NCBI RefSeq assembly: GCF_000340215.1
Contig: NW_006921532.1
Location: forward strand, 1,147,397 to 1,211,396
Direction: 5' to 3'
Source of the DNA: Pseudocercospora fijiensis CIRAD86
Taxonomy: Eukaryota > Ascomycota > Dothideomycetes > Mycosphaerellales > Mycosphaerellaceae
DNA length: 64,000 nt
The translations under genes were made by a program, and so were the position numbers. Below are positions 11,061-22,734 of this stretch, one piece after another (positions within the stretch are counted from its first letter, which is position 1; every line of letters begins with the position of its first letter). Below the pieces are notes generated by a model. It did no database searches. It was not told where the DNA came from and saw only the letters and a program-made list of their open reading frames with translations.

Positions 11061-11891
11061 GACGTGCCGCAGGTTGGCAGCAGTGGCCGCGGGAAGATGA
11101 TGTAGTGGTCAATCGGGCAGTGTGCTTTGAGATGTGGAAGCTTCGGCAGCAGCCGTTTTCACATGGAAAAAGCAGCGTTCGCCTTCACTTACAATACATG
11201 CTCTTGACGGACACGTGGGTCCAACGCTTTTCTCCGATCGGGCAGCCATCAGTGCCAGCGAGCGGCCAGCGACTCATGGCCAGACTCGCTCTACATGCAC
11301 CGAGGAGCATACAAGGACTGATTCCAAGCGAATGTACGTGATATTATTAATAGTCCTTGGTGCTGCACTGAACATGCTGTGGGTGAGTGAGAATGAAGAG
11401 AGGCGCTTGCACCAGACTCAGCTCACATGATCTCAGACGCGCCCTGCCGCCGGCGATTCGAGGTACACGTATCTTAACAGTACACTGTGTTCTCAACATG
11501 ACTGCCATCATGACAATTGATGTGCTCCTGCAGGCGGCATTGCAGCCAGCCAGCCGTGGCCTCATCACATGCGATTGGTGGAGAAGAAAGGCTCTGCAGA
11601 CACGGTGAGCGAAGGCGCACGCGACACAGTACAGCGACACGTCGTGCTGCTTCCACGTCGTCGCACCACACATCTTCATTCCATTTGCTTGCGCGTAAGC
11701 GATCGTTTGTTTCCCTAGCTGCCTGCGTACAATTGCTCTCCGCCAGCCTCCTAACGCCCACATCTCCCCTCACCTGTACTCCGTAGAACCATTGGCGACT
11801 TTCCTGTCTCCCAAGCCTTGAAACGGCGATTCAAGCGACCGCGCGACCACGACCGATTGCACGACTGAAACAGATCGTCCAACGAGAGACG
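11061..11891. promoter_or_regulatory. Divergent promoter region
   Basis: 831 bp between two divergently transcribed genes, the WG-rich protein (minus) and AMP deaminase (plus). It must contain both promoters and the AMP deaminase 5' leader. No individual element can be assigned with confidence; several short ORFs on both strands look like chance. Confidence 0.5.
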
Positions 11892-14800
11892 ATGATGCAG
11901 AGAAGCCCCATGCCGCCGTCCTTCGCGCCCCACCATATATCGCGAGGTGAAGACTCGGACGACAGCGAATATGGAGACGCTGCAGGGTCTTCGGAAGACG
12001 CAGACGGTAGTGACGATTCCCCTCAGCACCATGCTCACGAATCGTCAAGCTTGATGCGGAGAGCTTCGAAGGACCTGAAAGGCTCTGAGGAAGCCGCCGC
12101 AGAGCCTGAGACGACAGCAGAAGAGTCCGAGCCAGAGGGCATGCTCCCGAGAGACAAGCAGCGCCGAACACCTCATTACAGCTACAAGCTGGAAAAGCAA
12201 ATGTCGCATGTGGAAGCCAAGCAATTCTTTCGGCAGGCACGACAAAACACGCTCGATGAACAGGGTCTGTCGCAAAGTCCGATCATGGGCACCAGTCCCG
12301 TCCTGCGCGCGAGCACCTGGTCAGCACAGTTTGCTGCTGATCCGAACTCTTTCTCACGCACGGGCAGCATCAAAAGCAAGCACGGCGCAGCTGGACACAA
12401 AGAGCCTGGCTACAAGTCCGCCCTCCCTGTTGGTTTGAGCGATCCCCGCAAGCATCCAGATGCCTCTACGGTACAGTCACCGAGTATAGGCCGATTCGAG
12501 GGCCTCAACGGTGTGCACTCTCATGCCGTACATGCTGAGGAAGACCCATTGCTGGCAGCTGATCGAGAGGCAAGGGCTCACAGCCACCATCCTGCTCTGC
12601 CGCACGAGTCTAAGCCGTTGTTAGAGCAAGAGGGCATTCATGGTGCTGGTGCAGGAATTGGCCAGGACGCCCAAAACGAGTCGAGCGTCACCACCGAGCT
12701 CAATGCTATTTATGCAAATATTCAGAAGGTGCTAGACTTGAGGCATAAATACATTCGCCTTTCGCTGCAAGGGCCTCATGATAATCCGCGTGACGAACCT
12801 GGGTGGCACATATATCCACCCCCGCCAGAGCCAGTATGGCATGACAACAAGGAGCGAAGAGACCACAGCACTGAACAAGATGGCGAGGCTGATCCTAAGA
12901 CGCCAACCACTGCCACCAGCAAGAAACCACAACGCAAAATGGGCCAAGACATCGGGGAGGATTTCGACTTTGAAGAGTGTCTTCCGCTGCCCGAAGCATC
13001 CGAAATGACCTTCAAGCTCGACTCCAAAGGCGTGTATCAGGTGTACGAGACCTCGCCATCCGCAGAGCTTGGCGAACCGATTGTGCATATCCCAGACATT
13101 AGAGAGTACTTCATGGATCTTGACGAGATCCTGCGAATCAGCTCAGATGGCCCAAGCAAGTCCTTTGCGTATCGCCGCCTCCAATACCTCGAGGGCAAAT
13201 TTAATTTGTATGTCCTGTTGAACGAGTATCAGGAGGTCGCGGATACCAAAGCAGTGCCTCATCGTGACTTTTACAATGTTCGTAAAGTCGACACCCACGT
13301 CCATCACTCTGCCTGCATGAATCAAAAGCACTTACTTCGATTCATCAAAAGCAAAATGAAGAAGTGTCCGGACGAAGTTGTGATTCATCGAGACGGCAAA
13401 TACTTGACTCTTCGAGAAGTTTTTGAGAGTTTGAATCTCACCGCTTACGACCTCAGCATCGACACCCTCGACATGCACGCGCATACAGACTCCTTCCATC
13501 GCTTTGACAAATTCAATCTCAAGTACAATCCTGTGGGCGAGAGTAGGCTGCGAACAATCTTCTTGAAGACCGACAACCATATCCAAGGACGATACTTGGC
13601 AGACATAACCAAAGAAGTCATCTCGGATCTCGAGAGCAGCAAGTATCAGATGGTAGAGTGGCGCATCAGCATCTATGGTCGCAGTATGGACGAATGGGAC
13701 AAGCTTGCAGCGTGGGTGGTCGACAACAAACTCTACTCACCCAATGTCAGGTGGCTGATTCAAGTGCCGCGTCTATATGATGTCTACAAAGCTTCGAAGA
13801 CCATGGAGAGGTTCGAGGAAGTGCTCAAGAATCTTTTCCAGCCGCTCTTCGAAGCGACTCAAGATCCAAGCAGTCATCCGAAACTGCATGTCTTCCTGCA
13901 TCGCGTCATTGGCTTTGACTCTGTCGACGATGAAAGCAAGACTGAGCGCCGCATCTATCGCAAATTTCCTCTTCCAAAAGACTGGGACACGAAGCAGAAT
14001 CCTCCTTACACGTACTGGATCTATTACCTGTTCGCCAACATTGCTTCGCTCAATGTCTGGCGGAAACAACGCGGCTTCAATACATTCGTCTTGCGACCCC
14101 ACTGTGGTGAAGCGGGCGACACGGATCATCTGGCTGCAGCGGTGTTATGCTGCCACAGCATTAGCCATGGCCTACTATTGCGCAAGGTTCCTCTCCTCCA
14201 ATACATATTCTATCTTGAACAGATAGGTGTTGCCATGAGTCCACTGAGCAATAATGCCCTATTCTTGGCCTACGAACGCAACCCATTCTTGCAATACTTC
14301 CGCCGAGGTCTGAACGTGAGCTTGTCGACAGACGACCCGCTTCAATTCGCATTCACAAAGGAGCCTTTAATCGAAGAATACGCTGTCGCAGCACAAATCT
14401 ACAAACTCTCGGCGGTGGATATGTGCGAGCTTGCCAAGCACTCAGTCACGCAGTCAGGCTTCGAGCATACCATGAAGCAAAGATGGCTCGGCAACAATTA
14501 CTATCTCCCTGGCGTTGCTGGAAACGACATGGCCAAGGTCAACGTGCCAAACATCCGAGAGGCGTTTCGACACGAGACTTGGCTTCAAGAGCTCGCAATG
14601 ATCGACCGTTACACCAATGCTCCACCTGGCGGTCGACTGAGCACAACGGCATTGGCGCCCGGACGACATTCTACTAACACTTCGGCCGTCCCTCCAAGCC
14701 CAACCGCAAGCGTCAAGACCCATCCTTCCGCCACCAACCCAATGCACGCTGTTGACTCGTCAAATTTCAAGCCTGGCAGTTCTCAATACACCACTCCAAA

Positions 14801-15245
14801 TAGCGTGGCTACACCACACGCATATCAGCCCAATGCCCAAGCCGCTCGCCTACAACAATCATGGTCCAACCTCGATCTCTATCCATCACGAGACTCACCA
14901 CAGCCACATCAATCGCAAGGCGCTCAGTTCCCCTTCTTCCCAGCAGGTGCCGAGTTGCCTCCACCTATGCCATCTGGCAACCAATCCGCTTTTGGAAGTA
15001 CTTTCATCCATGGCTCCGAGCCAAGAATGTTCCCGGGCGTGGTCAGCAGACGTAGGAGGTCTTCTGTCGCACGATCGATGAATCATGGTGATAATGAGGA
15101 AGTCGGTGGTTTGGAACGCAGTACGAGTTCCTTGAGCCAGAGCGTGACGAAAAGCCAAGGAGAAGACGGATTGATGATGAGAAGAAACACAATTGAAGAA
15201 GCTTCGGCTGAAACTTCGCCAGAACGTCGAGATGATGAGAAATAG
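11892..15245 (+). CDS. amd1: AMP deaminase
   Basis: Converts AMP to IMP and ammonia (EC 3.5.4.6), controlling the cytosolic adenylate pool. A single-exon 1117-aa ORF. Residues 1-370 are a Ser/Glu-rich regulatory N-terminus, then the deaminase barrel. Zinc ligands are in DTHVHHSACMN (H469, H471), the catalytic Glu segment is RPHCGEAGDTDH (around 737-745), and STDDPLQF carries the metal Asp D814. The family signature LAKHSVTQSGFEHTMKQRWLG is present. After about residue 900 comes a low-complexity Ser/Pro tail of 200 residues, longer than in yeast Amd1. Of two adjacent ATGs (11892, 11895) the first is used here. Its 3' end converges on the esterase gene with only 86 bp between the stops. Confidence 0.97.
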   Translation: MMQRSPMPPSFAPHHISRGEDSDDSEYGDAAGSSEDADGSDDSPQHHAHESSSLMRRASKDLKGSEEAAAEPETTAEESEPEGMLPRDKQRRTPHYSYKLEKQMSHVEAKQFFRQARQNTLDEQGLSQSPIMGTSPVLRASTWSAQFAADPNSFSRTGSIKSKHGAAGHKEPGYKSALPVGLSDPRKHPDASTVQSPSIGRFEGLNGVHSHAVHAEEDPLLAADREARAHSHHPALPHESKPLLEQEGIHGAGAGIGQDAQNESSVTTELNAIYANIQKVLDLRHKYIRLSLQGPHDNPRDEPGWHIYPPPPEPVWHDNKERRDHSTEQDGEADPKTPTTATSKKPQRKMGQDIGEDFDFEECLPLPEASEMTFKLDSKGVYQVYETSPSAELGEPIVHIPDIREYFMDLDEILRISSDGPSKSFAYRRLQYLEGKFNLYVLLNEYQEVADTKAVPHRDFYNVRKVDTHVHHSACMNQKHLLRFIKSKMKKCPDEVVIHRDGKYLTLREVFESLNLTAYDLSIDTLDMHAHTDSFHRFDKFNLKYNPVGESRLRTIFLKTDNHIQGRYLADITKEVISDLESSKYQMVEWRISIYGRSMDEWDKLAAWVVDNKLYSPNVRWLIQVPRLYDVYKASKTMERFEEVLKNLFQPLFEATQDPSSHPKLHVFLHRVIGFDSVDDESKTERRIYRKFPLPKDWDTKQNPPYTYWIYYLFANIASLNVWRKQRGFNTFVLRPHCGEAGDTDHLAAAVLCCHSISHGLLLRKVPLLQYIFYLEQIGVAMSPLSNNALFLAYERNPFLQYFRRGLNVSLSTDDPLQFAFTKEPLIEEYAVAAQIYKLSAVDMCELAKHSVTQSGFEHTMKQRWLGNNYYLPGVAGNDMAKVNVPNIREAFRHETWLQELAMIDRYTNAPPGGRLSTTALAPGRHSTNTSAVPPSPTASVKTHPSATNPMHAVDSSNFKPGSSQYTTPNSVATPHAYQPNAQAARLQQSWSNLDLYPSRDSPQPHQSQGAQFPFFPAGAELPPPMPSGNQSAFGSTFIHGSEPRMFPGVVSRRRRSSVARSMNHGDNEEVGGLERSTSSLSQSVTKSQGEDGLMMRRNTIEEASAETSPERRDDEK

Positions 15246-15310
15246 TAGTTTATCCCATATCAAATCACGAGAAAATCCAGCAACCTATTGAAAAAAGTGC
15301 TAATTCCTTA

Positions 15311-15344
15311 TTCACTCATTCAATCATTCATTCATTCATTCATA
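15311..15344. repeat. ATTC tetranucleotide microsatellite
   Basis: An imperfect (ATTC)n tract of about 34 bp, in the spacer and across the last codons of the esterase gene, where it reads as part of the C-terminal FMNE and 3' flank. A likely length-polymorphic site. Confidence 0.8.
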
Positions 15345-17091
15345 AACTTCCCCAACGCCTCACTCAAAACATCCATCCCAAACCTCTCCGCCAAAACCCT
15401 TATCGTCCCCCTCCTCCCATTCCCGGGCCCCTCATCCTTCACAACCTCCCACTTCCCTTCCGGCCCCAAAACAAACGCAACCTTCTCCCCCGTCCTCCAA
15501 GCCTTCCACGGGTGCTGACCACCATCACAAACAAATTTCAAAACCCTCCCGGCAAACTCCTCCGCCTGCCTCCGTTGCGGAAAATCCAAAACCTCAGAAA
15601 AATTCTGCAACAACCAAGTCAAATCTTGAACGTGGATTGCTTGGCCCGAGAATTTCCCCGGCCAGGGATTCGGTTCGTTGAATCTGTAGATGTAAGTGGG
15701 CATGACTTGGGAGAGGTTTGCGGCGAGGGACATTGTGGGGGCGTAGAATTGGATGTCGTTGCAGAGGAGTAAGACGCGGTGGAAAGCTTGTTCGTCATTA
15801 TTCATGTCTGAAGATGAAGATGATGATGATGATGGGGAGAGATTGTAAGCTTCAAGGACTGCGGAGGCGGATTCAGCGCTTCCGAGGGATTTGGTGAAGG
15901 AGGTGTAGATGTTTTGGGCGATGTCTTTTTTTCGGTGGGCGAGGCGCAGGAATTGGATGTTGCCGTCGAATTGGCAGTCGCCGATGAGGGCGGCTTGACA
16001 CCATTTTCTGCCTGGGATGTCGAGGTATGCGGTTCCGATGTTTTCGAAGGTGGGGGATGTGAGGCGACAGTCGATGATGTCGGAGTCGTGGACTGGGATG
16101 GTGGGAATGCCGGATGTGAGCATCTTGGAGCATAAGTCGATGCCGTCCATGGTTAGGAGGGTGTGGATTCGTTGTTCTGGGGTTGAGGTTTCGAGGCCGA
16201 GGACCTGGATTGCTTTTTGGTAGTTTGATTCTGCGGCTTCTAAGGGGATTGGGGGGATAAGGAGGATGGTGCCGGACATTAGCATTAGACGTTTGAATAA
16301 GGGTTCTGGGGAGAGGAGGTGGTAGTTTGCTGAGACTGCGCCTGCGCTTTCCCCCATTAAAGTAACGTTGTCGGGGTCGCCGCCAAAACCGGAGATGTAT
16401 CTTCGGATCCAGTGCAGCGCTGTTCGTTGGTCTCTTAGAGCATTGTTCGTTTCGTATCCAGCGTTTCGAAGCTCTTTGGACGTGAGAAAGCCTGGCGCGT
16501 TGAGACGGTAGCTGCATAGACTGTGAGTATGAGCCTGGAGATTATTGTCTTGACTCAGCTCACTTGATCGATACGGCGATGATGGGAGAACCAATCCCAA
16601 CCGACAACTTCACAAACTTGCTCATGTCATATTGAGGAAATGAAGCAGAACCAGTACTGAAGCCACCTCCATGAATGAAACAGAAGACGGGGAGTTTTGC
16701 ATTGGAGTTCACATCTTGATTGGCAGATACCGGCACGGTCAAGTTGAGATGCAAGCAGTCGAGGTCGTGAGTGTACTGTGTACTGCGATCGTATTCGAGG
16801 GTATGCTGCAGCAACACCTGCTGTTCGAAGTCGGGGCCTGGTGCATGGCAGAGAGCTTGAGGACTGCCCTGGGGTCAACACTGGCCTCGTTGGCACGATC
16901 ATGAGGGATTCAAACCCAGGTCTTGTAGCATCTACCAGCGCAGTCTGATCATACTTGACAAGCTCTGCCGGCGCAAAGCGGTTCCTGAGAGTGGCAAATT
17001 GTATGCCTTGAAACTGCGCGACACCGAGTTTGGTCTTGCCCTTGATCCTCCCCATATCTGGGTGTGCGAGTTCGACAACAATGGTATCCAT
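15332..17091 (-). CDS. Type-B carboxylesterase/lipase, intracellular
   Basis: Alpha/beta-hydrolase cleaving carboxylic esters. Exons: 17091-16916, 16863-16564, 16511-15332; 551 aa. Introns: 16915-16864 (GTTTGA...GGGCAG) and 16563-16512 (GTGAGC...ATGCAG), chosen because they join RPGPQAL and VSINYRLNAPGF in frame. The oxyanion-hole motif is FIHGGGF (121-127), the nucleophile elbow LMGESAGA (Ser214), the likely acid Asp341 (GDCQFDGN, where the family usually has Glu) and the His in SGQAIHVQDL (His452). There is no signal peptide, unlike secreted cholinesterase-type relatives. A poly-Ser run (8 Ser) lies near residue 385. The substrate is unknown. Confidence 0.9.
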
Positions 17092-17799
17092 TTTCACGGA
17101 TATTTGAATGCTCGAGCGTATAATGGTCAGCCGAACATTGAGATCTTACGTCAACAGTCCTGAGGTCAAAGTAGAACCATCGGACCGTGGCAGGTCTTGA
17201 GGCTGCTATGGTCCCGCTTACCGATATAGTTACCTCCGGTACCGACTGCGGGGATGAGATTTGAGACAACTGCCTGAGCCGGGTAGGGCGGGATACGAAG
17301 GCGAAGGGGCCCCCAAAGGTGTCGTTCGAAAGGCTTTTGATGCCAGCACAGGCGATATGGGACCCGGAATACAGACTTCCCGGTTGGCCTTGTTCGCGAT
17401 TGCGCAGCTGCCTGGAGATCTCTCGGACCGTCACGTGCTGCAAATCCGGAGCTCTTCCATGCGCGTCGCATTGAGAATGTATTTGCCGTCCACGGCAGTG
17501 GCCGCCCCGAAGCGTGCCATGTATGTAGAACATCGCGCGGCAAGCTGGACGACGGAGAATTTGTTGTTACAGGGTATATACAAGATTCTTTGCTTGGCGA
17601 AGGTGCACTTCCCGGCCTTCGTCAGTCTTGGGGCAGCTGGTTTTGTAGAGCATTGAATGCAAGTCCTCTAATAGCATTGATGGTCCGATTGACTCGATGC
17701 GGCAACCTCTATCCGCAGCGCCGACAATTTTGCTCTCTGGTATAGCTCTTCTGGAGAACTAGGTCTCGCTCATGCCCTGCGTATCTCGTTCCTCCACAC
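17092..17799. other. Intergenic region without confident gene
   Basis: 708 bp between the esterase start and the ATP synthase subunit e stop. Several minus-strand ORFs of 100-190 aa overlap here in different frames, which is typical of GC-rich spacer. None shows a domain, and no spliced combination gave a coherent protein. Confidence 0.5.
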
Positions 17800-18276
17800 C
17801 TACGGGCTCTCCTTTGCGACCTGTGTCAGGTATGCTTCGAGATCGAATTTTGGGTCGTCAGGGTTCGTTATCACTGCAGGCAATGCGTCAACGCTGTCCC
17901 ATATATCGTACAGCATCTGTTGCCAGAAGGCAGTGTCCAATGCTACAATGCTTCCATTCCAGCCACTTACCACCGCTGCCAGTGCTGGGCCGGCTCTTCT
18001 CTGCAAATTTAGCCTTCGCCTCTGATATGAGCTTGGCTTTTCGGTCGTATTCATGCTGATATGCGGCCCGCTTGTCTCTCGAGCTGATGACTTGCTGATG
18101 TGAAAAGCCGTAGAAGACGCCAAAGACCAGCGCTCCCCATCGGAGGACCTAAGAATCATTTGTATTAGACCATATTCTGACATCGGCATCTCTTTGACGG
18201 CTTATCGAGGCTCAATGGCTTGGAATGGATGTTTTGGTGGCAGGGAGAGGCTCACGTTCACGCCGGTGGAAGACAT
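17800..18276 (-). CDS. atp21: Mitochondrial ATP synthase subunit e
   Basis: Small inner-membrane subunit that dimerises F1Fo-ATP synthase and shapes cristae. Three exons: 18276-18256 (7 codons, MSSTGVN), 18148-17971, 17873-17800; 90 aa. Introns: 18255-18149 (GTGAGC...TTAG) and 17970-17874 (GTAAGT...CTGCAG). The N-terminal membrane helix carries the dimerisation GxxxG (VLRWGALVFGVFYGF, G17/G21), followed by a charged helix (SSRDKRAAYQHEYDRKAKL) and a conserved end (DPKFDLEAYL). The first exon is only 21 nt, so automated callers may miss it. It shares a 297-bp divergent promoter with the dynein gene. Confidence 0.93.
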
Positions 18277-18573
18277 GTTCGGTGCGGACTCGTTGCGGAG
18301 ATGTCGACGGCGAGTATGACGGTCAGCACCAGACACTCGTGATTCGCTTCTCGAGCGGAGGATGCGCGGTGCAGGGAAGGAAGGATATATGGGCGGTGGT
18401 TGCGCTTCTTTTCTCAACAAGCTCCGAAGCATAGAAGAGAACAGCTCGGAGTGTCGGCAAACTTTCCGATCTCCACCGCCTGCCGATTCAAGTATTGACG
18501 CGCTCTCTCAGTTCCACGCGTGGAATGCGAATGATGGAACACGATCTTGTATAGAGCATTCTGCTATATCACC
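18277..18573. promoter_or_regulatory. Divergent promoter, subunit e / dynein IC
   Basis: 297 bp between the two start codons of divergently transcribed genes. No TATA or known operator is evident. Confidence 0.5.
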
Positions 18574-20664
18574 ATGTCGTCGTTCCAGCAGCGCAAAGAG
18601 GAGATCTTGGCCAAGAAGGCTAAGCTCGCCGAGCTCAAGCGACAACGAGAACTGCGATCCAAGGAGTTCAGCAGCAACAGGCAGAGTCTCGATGCATCAG
18701 AGGTACGCCATGTGTAGCATTTGGTATGCGACTGCCATTCTGACTAACTAACAACACAGCTAGTAGCGCCTTCACCTCAGCGTAGTGGTGTCAAGCGAGA
18801 GGATATCGACTCTCTCATCTCCTCCCTGGTCGACCGGCCTTCGTCCGCGACTCCCAGCACACCGACTGGCAAGAAGCGGATAAGCAGTTCAGAGCAGGAG
18901 TCTGAGGATGGCGCATCATCTTCAAATCGATTCCACGAGAGTTCTGGTGAGCCACAGACACTGTCTTTCGCCGGCCTGACGACTGTCTTTGAGATTCCCG
19001 TCGAGTCGAAACCGGAAATCATTACATACAGTAAAGGCGTGCAGACGTCAGATAGCGGCACACAGCCCGAACAAAATGCTGCAGAGTCAGCTGAAGCTGA
19101 TACCGCCTCCCGAAGTCCGTCGCGAAGACGCAGGAAACTCAGTCAGCGTGAGCAGCAGTTGGAAGAAGAGGAGATCCGTCAACGCTTACGCCAGGAAATC
19201 GAGGACGAGTTGAGGTCGCTGCAGCTGCATGGAAAAGTCGAAGCTGAGAAGGAACGCTTTCCCGTACGAGCCCTGGCACCCGACGAGCTCAACGCCGTGA
19301 CGAGCAGCAACGACTTCCTCGATTTCGTGGAGCGAAGCAGCAAAGTGATCGAAAGGGCACTAGACGAGGAGTATGATGTATTGGCCGACTATGCTTTGCA
19401 GGCTCGAGAAGTGGAAGACGACGACGACGAGTATACTGGGCGAAGAGGGAGGAGGGTGAAAGAAGTGGCACAATTCGACCTGAACGACACCATGGGCAAG
19501 AAGCGCGCAATCAGCGATATCGATTTCAGCCCAAAGTTTCCCGAACTCTTCTGCACCGCCTGCACGAAATCACAATCATCACCTCACACACCGCCTGGCT
19601 TACTCAATGTCTGGAACTTGCACCTCAAAGGCCGGCCAGAGTACAGCTTGCACGCCACCTCGGACCTGCTATCCTGCCAATTCCACCCGTATCACCCATC
19701 CTTAATTCTTGGTGGCACGTATTCAGGGCAGCTTTGTCTCTGGGATACACGAGCACGAAACCAACGCACAGGCGAGCCTGTGCAAAAAACCCCACTTACT
19801 GGCGGTCGAACCGGTCACGCACACCCAGTCTACAGTCTCGCAGTAGTAGGCACACAAAACGCCAGCTCCGTTGTGTCCGTCAGCACGGACGGCGTGGTAT
19901 GCGCCTGGTCAACAGACATCCTCACCCAACCTCAAGAATACCTCGAACTCCACGCTCCAAACCCATCCCTCTACAAAACCGACGACGTAGCACCAACCTG
20001 CATCTCCTTCCCAGCCTCAGATCCAACCTACTTCCTAGCAGGCACAGAACAAGGCTCAATCTTCCCCGTCCATCGCTACGACCGCGCAGGCGCAAAATCC
20101 GGCGTCGACGTCCGAACCAGCTACCGCGGTCACGAAGCCCCAGTCACAGGCATAGATTTCCACCCAGCACGCGGAAAAATCGATCTCGGCGACCTCTTCG
20201 TCTCCTGCGGTCTGGACTGGAGCGTAAAAATCTGGCGCGCCCGCCCACCGTCCACAACATCCAGCACAATTTCCGGCAACGCAGAAGTCATCAAACCTTT
20301 GCTGGAAATCCAACGAGAAGATTCCGTTTACGATGCGAAATGGTCGCCTACGAAACCCGGAGTTTTTGCGTGTGTGGATGGGAGTGGGAAACTTGATATT
20401 TATGATATCAATGCTAGTTCGGAAGTGCCGGTTGGTGGCGCGAGACCTAGTAATCAGGAGAAGGATGTTTATGCTCTTAAGAGTTTGAATAAGTTAGCTT
20501 GGGAGAAAAATCAGGGGAGACATGTGGCTGTGGGTGGGCTGGATGGTGTTACTACGGTTTTTGAGGTTGGGAGTGAACTTGGGGGTGCGGATACGAAGCA
20601 GGATACTTGGGTTGGCGTCAAGAAGTGGGTTGCTAGGCAGAGTAGGACTAGGCTTGAGGTTTGA
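18574..20664 (+). CDS. Cytoplasmic dynein intermediate chain
   Basis: Scaffold of the dynein motor that links heavy chains, light chains and dynactin for retrograde transport on microtubules. Exons 18574-18702 and 18760-20664; 677 aa. The intron 18703-18759 is GTACGC...CTAACTAAC...CAG. The N-terminal coiled coil (RKEEILAKKAKLAELKRQRE) is the p150/NudE-binding segment, and KGVQTSD matches the LC8 light-chain recognition motif. A second basic-acidic helix (RREQ-rich, 170-200) precedes a C-terminal WD40 propeller from about residue 310 (LLNVWNL, QLCLWDT, GVVCAWS, SVKIWRA, GKLDIYD). Length and order fit the family. Confidence 0.95.
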
Positions 20665-21286
20665 GGAGGAAAAAGAAGCTTGTTGAGGGAGATTGAGAGT
20701 GAGTAAGATACCCAATGGTTTTCCATTGTCTGTGCTATTCTGCTCATATTTCTCCCTTTGCGCAATCTCTCCGCCACAGACGTTCAATGTATTGATCCAG
20801 TCAGTCCAGTCCAGTCCAGAGTCCAATCCTTCAGGATGTTGCATTAAGTCCTGGTCCATGTCCCGTCCCAGATAAGTCTCCAAAATGATCCTAGAGCCGC
20901 GAAGCCCGCGTCCGGGCTAGACATCTGCTATGAGTGTTTCAGAAACACTCGACGCTGTGAGACGACAAGCAACTGTCTTCAACGCGCGAACAGGCTGGTT
21001 CTGCTCACAGCTACGGTAGGTAGATCGGGCTCCTCTTGAGTTGAGCGAGGGATCTCGGATCGTTTTTTCGATTCGATATGGTGGTGGTTGTGGCGTTCGG
21101 CTGACTGGGACAACTGCGTTCCATAGATAGACAGCAGGCTTACCCGTAGGAGTGGGCAGTAGGTTTGATATCGGGTTCAATCTAGGAAAAAATGAGTATC
21201 GTCAGCATTCGAGGTTTCATGTAAAAACTTTTTCTCCCACGTCGAGCTTGAAGTTCGCACGCAAATAATGTTTCTGCGGTCCTCCA
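20665..21286. other. Convergent intergenic region
   Basis: 622 bp between two converging genes. It contains a perfect short palindrome (20932-20950) and a GC-rich stretch near 20900-20915. No convincing coding sequence. Confidence 0.5.
20932..20950. repeat. Perfect 9-bp inverted repeat with 1-nt centre
   Basis: GAGTGTTTC-A-GAAACACTC. A hairpin with a one-base loop is sterically unfavourable, so a dimeric protein-binding site or chance is as likely as a terminator. It lies between the 3' ends of the dynein and threonine aldolase genes. Confidence 0.6.
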
Positions 21287-22734
21287 TCACTTTCCGGGTT
21301 GGTAGTAGTAGGCTTCGAATCTTACAGCAGACTTCATCGACTCTGGAGAGAATTCGACGACACCGTGGAGTTCCTTGCCTTTGAAAATGGCTTGGAACAA
21401 ATTGTCCAATCTCTCGATGGCTTCCTCGCCGATTTGGTAGTGAACGACAAGTCGGCCGCCCAAAAGTCGAAGGCCTGCTTTTTGGCCTAGCTCGATGAAC
21501 TTGTCGACAGAAAGACCAGCTGCTTCCACATCCAGCCATACCATGTTGGTCTCGACTGGATGCGAAGTGGTTCCGCCGTAACTTTTCCAGAGAGCTGCGA
21601 TCTGTCGTGCTCTCTCGTGGCATCCTTGGAGTTTACCTCCGAGGAAAGTGTCCTCGACAGCCACTCGCGCGGCGGCAGTGATCACTCCAGCCTGTCGTAT
21701 GCCTCCACCGATGGACTTTCGAATCCAACGAGCTCTTTCCCTGAAGCCTTTTGTGCCGACGATCATGCTCCCGATAGGTGCTCCCAGACCTTTGGAAAAG
21801 CATAAGCTGAGACTGTCAAAGCAAGCACAATATTCTTTCAGACTGCCAGCTCCGGCAGCGACTGCTTCCCAGAGCCGTGCACCATCGCAGTGCATTATGA
21901 TATCATGTGAATGAGCCCAATCGCTGATCCTTCTGATCTCATCGAGAGGGTATATCACGCCTCCCAAAGTATTCTCCAAACTGATGAGCTTTGTCGGACA
22001 GCCGTGGATATCGTCTCTTAGATCGACGGCTTTTTGAACGTCTTCCAAGGTCAGGTATTTTCCATTGCTTGGGATCACTCCCTTGCACATGGCTCCACAA
22101 AGCGAAGCTACTCCTCCCGCTTCATATTCGACGATATGTGCTCGGTGGTCGGCAACGACGGAGTGAGGTGGGCCTTGAAGATGTGTTCGAATCGCGACTT
22201 GATTGCCCATGGTACCAGAGAGGACGAATAGAGCGGCTTCTTTGCCCGTGATGGAGACGATCAGCTTCTCGAGATCATTCGTGGTGGGGTCTTCTTGAAA
22301 GACATCGTCGGCGAGGGTGGTGGCAGCGACAGCCTCTAGCATGCGGCCATTGGGTTTTGTGATCGTATCGCCTGTGATCGTTCAGAATTCGAAAGCATGT
22401 GAATGAGAAGATGATGGTCCATACTTCGAAAATCGAACGCAGTCATGCCTGGTGAGGCCCAGTGATTAATCTTGCCATTCGTGCCGTTGACACCATTCGT
22501 GCCATTTTGCTTCTGCTCAGTGCCATACGCCATGTTGAGGGAAGAAGAAAAGTATCGCACTGTTTGGTAAGTAGCAGAAGAGTTGAAGCGAATTTTATGA
22601 GATGATACGATGCCGCCCCGTACGCCGCCCGGCCAAGATCTCGGTGATGATTGAGATGCGAGCAGCGGCAGCGTCAGGACACGCGGGCTACTTAGCCTTC
22701 GCAGCACCGGCGAACAGATTGACCGTGACAGCAT
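21287..22734 (-). CDS. gly1: Low-specificity L-threonine aldolase (PLP enzyme)
   Basis: Cleaves L-threonine/allo-threonine to glycine and acetaldehyde. Exons 22734-22425 and 22371-21287; intron 22424-22372 (GTATGG...CACAG) joins AFDFR / SDTITKPNGRM. 464 aa from this start. PLP-binding features are HCDGARLWEA and the Schiff-base lysine in LCFSKGLGAPIGS. The core enzyme begins at the in-frame ATG 22533 (MAYGTEQKQ, 397 aa). The 67 residues upstream (MLSRSICSPVLRRLSSPRVL...) are rich in Arg/Ser with no acidic residues, like a mitochondrial presequence. Both starts are plausible and could give dual localisation. The enzyme identity is certain; the start is not. Confidence 0.9.

Noticed and set aside
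17160..17543. Overlapping 125-194 aa ORFs on the minus strand
   Set aside because: Three frames are open together, none with a domain, and no splice combination yields a coherent protein.
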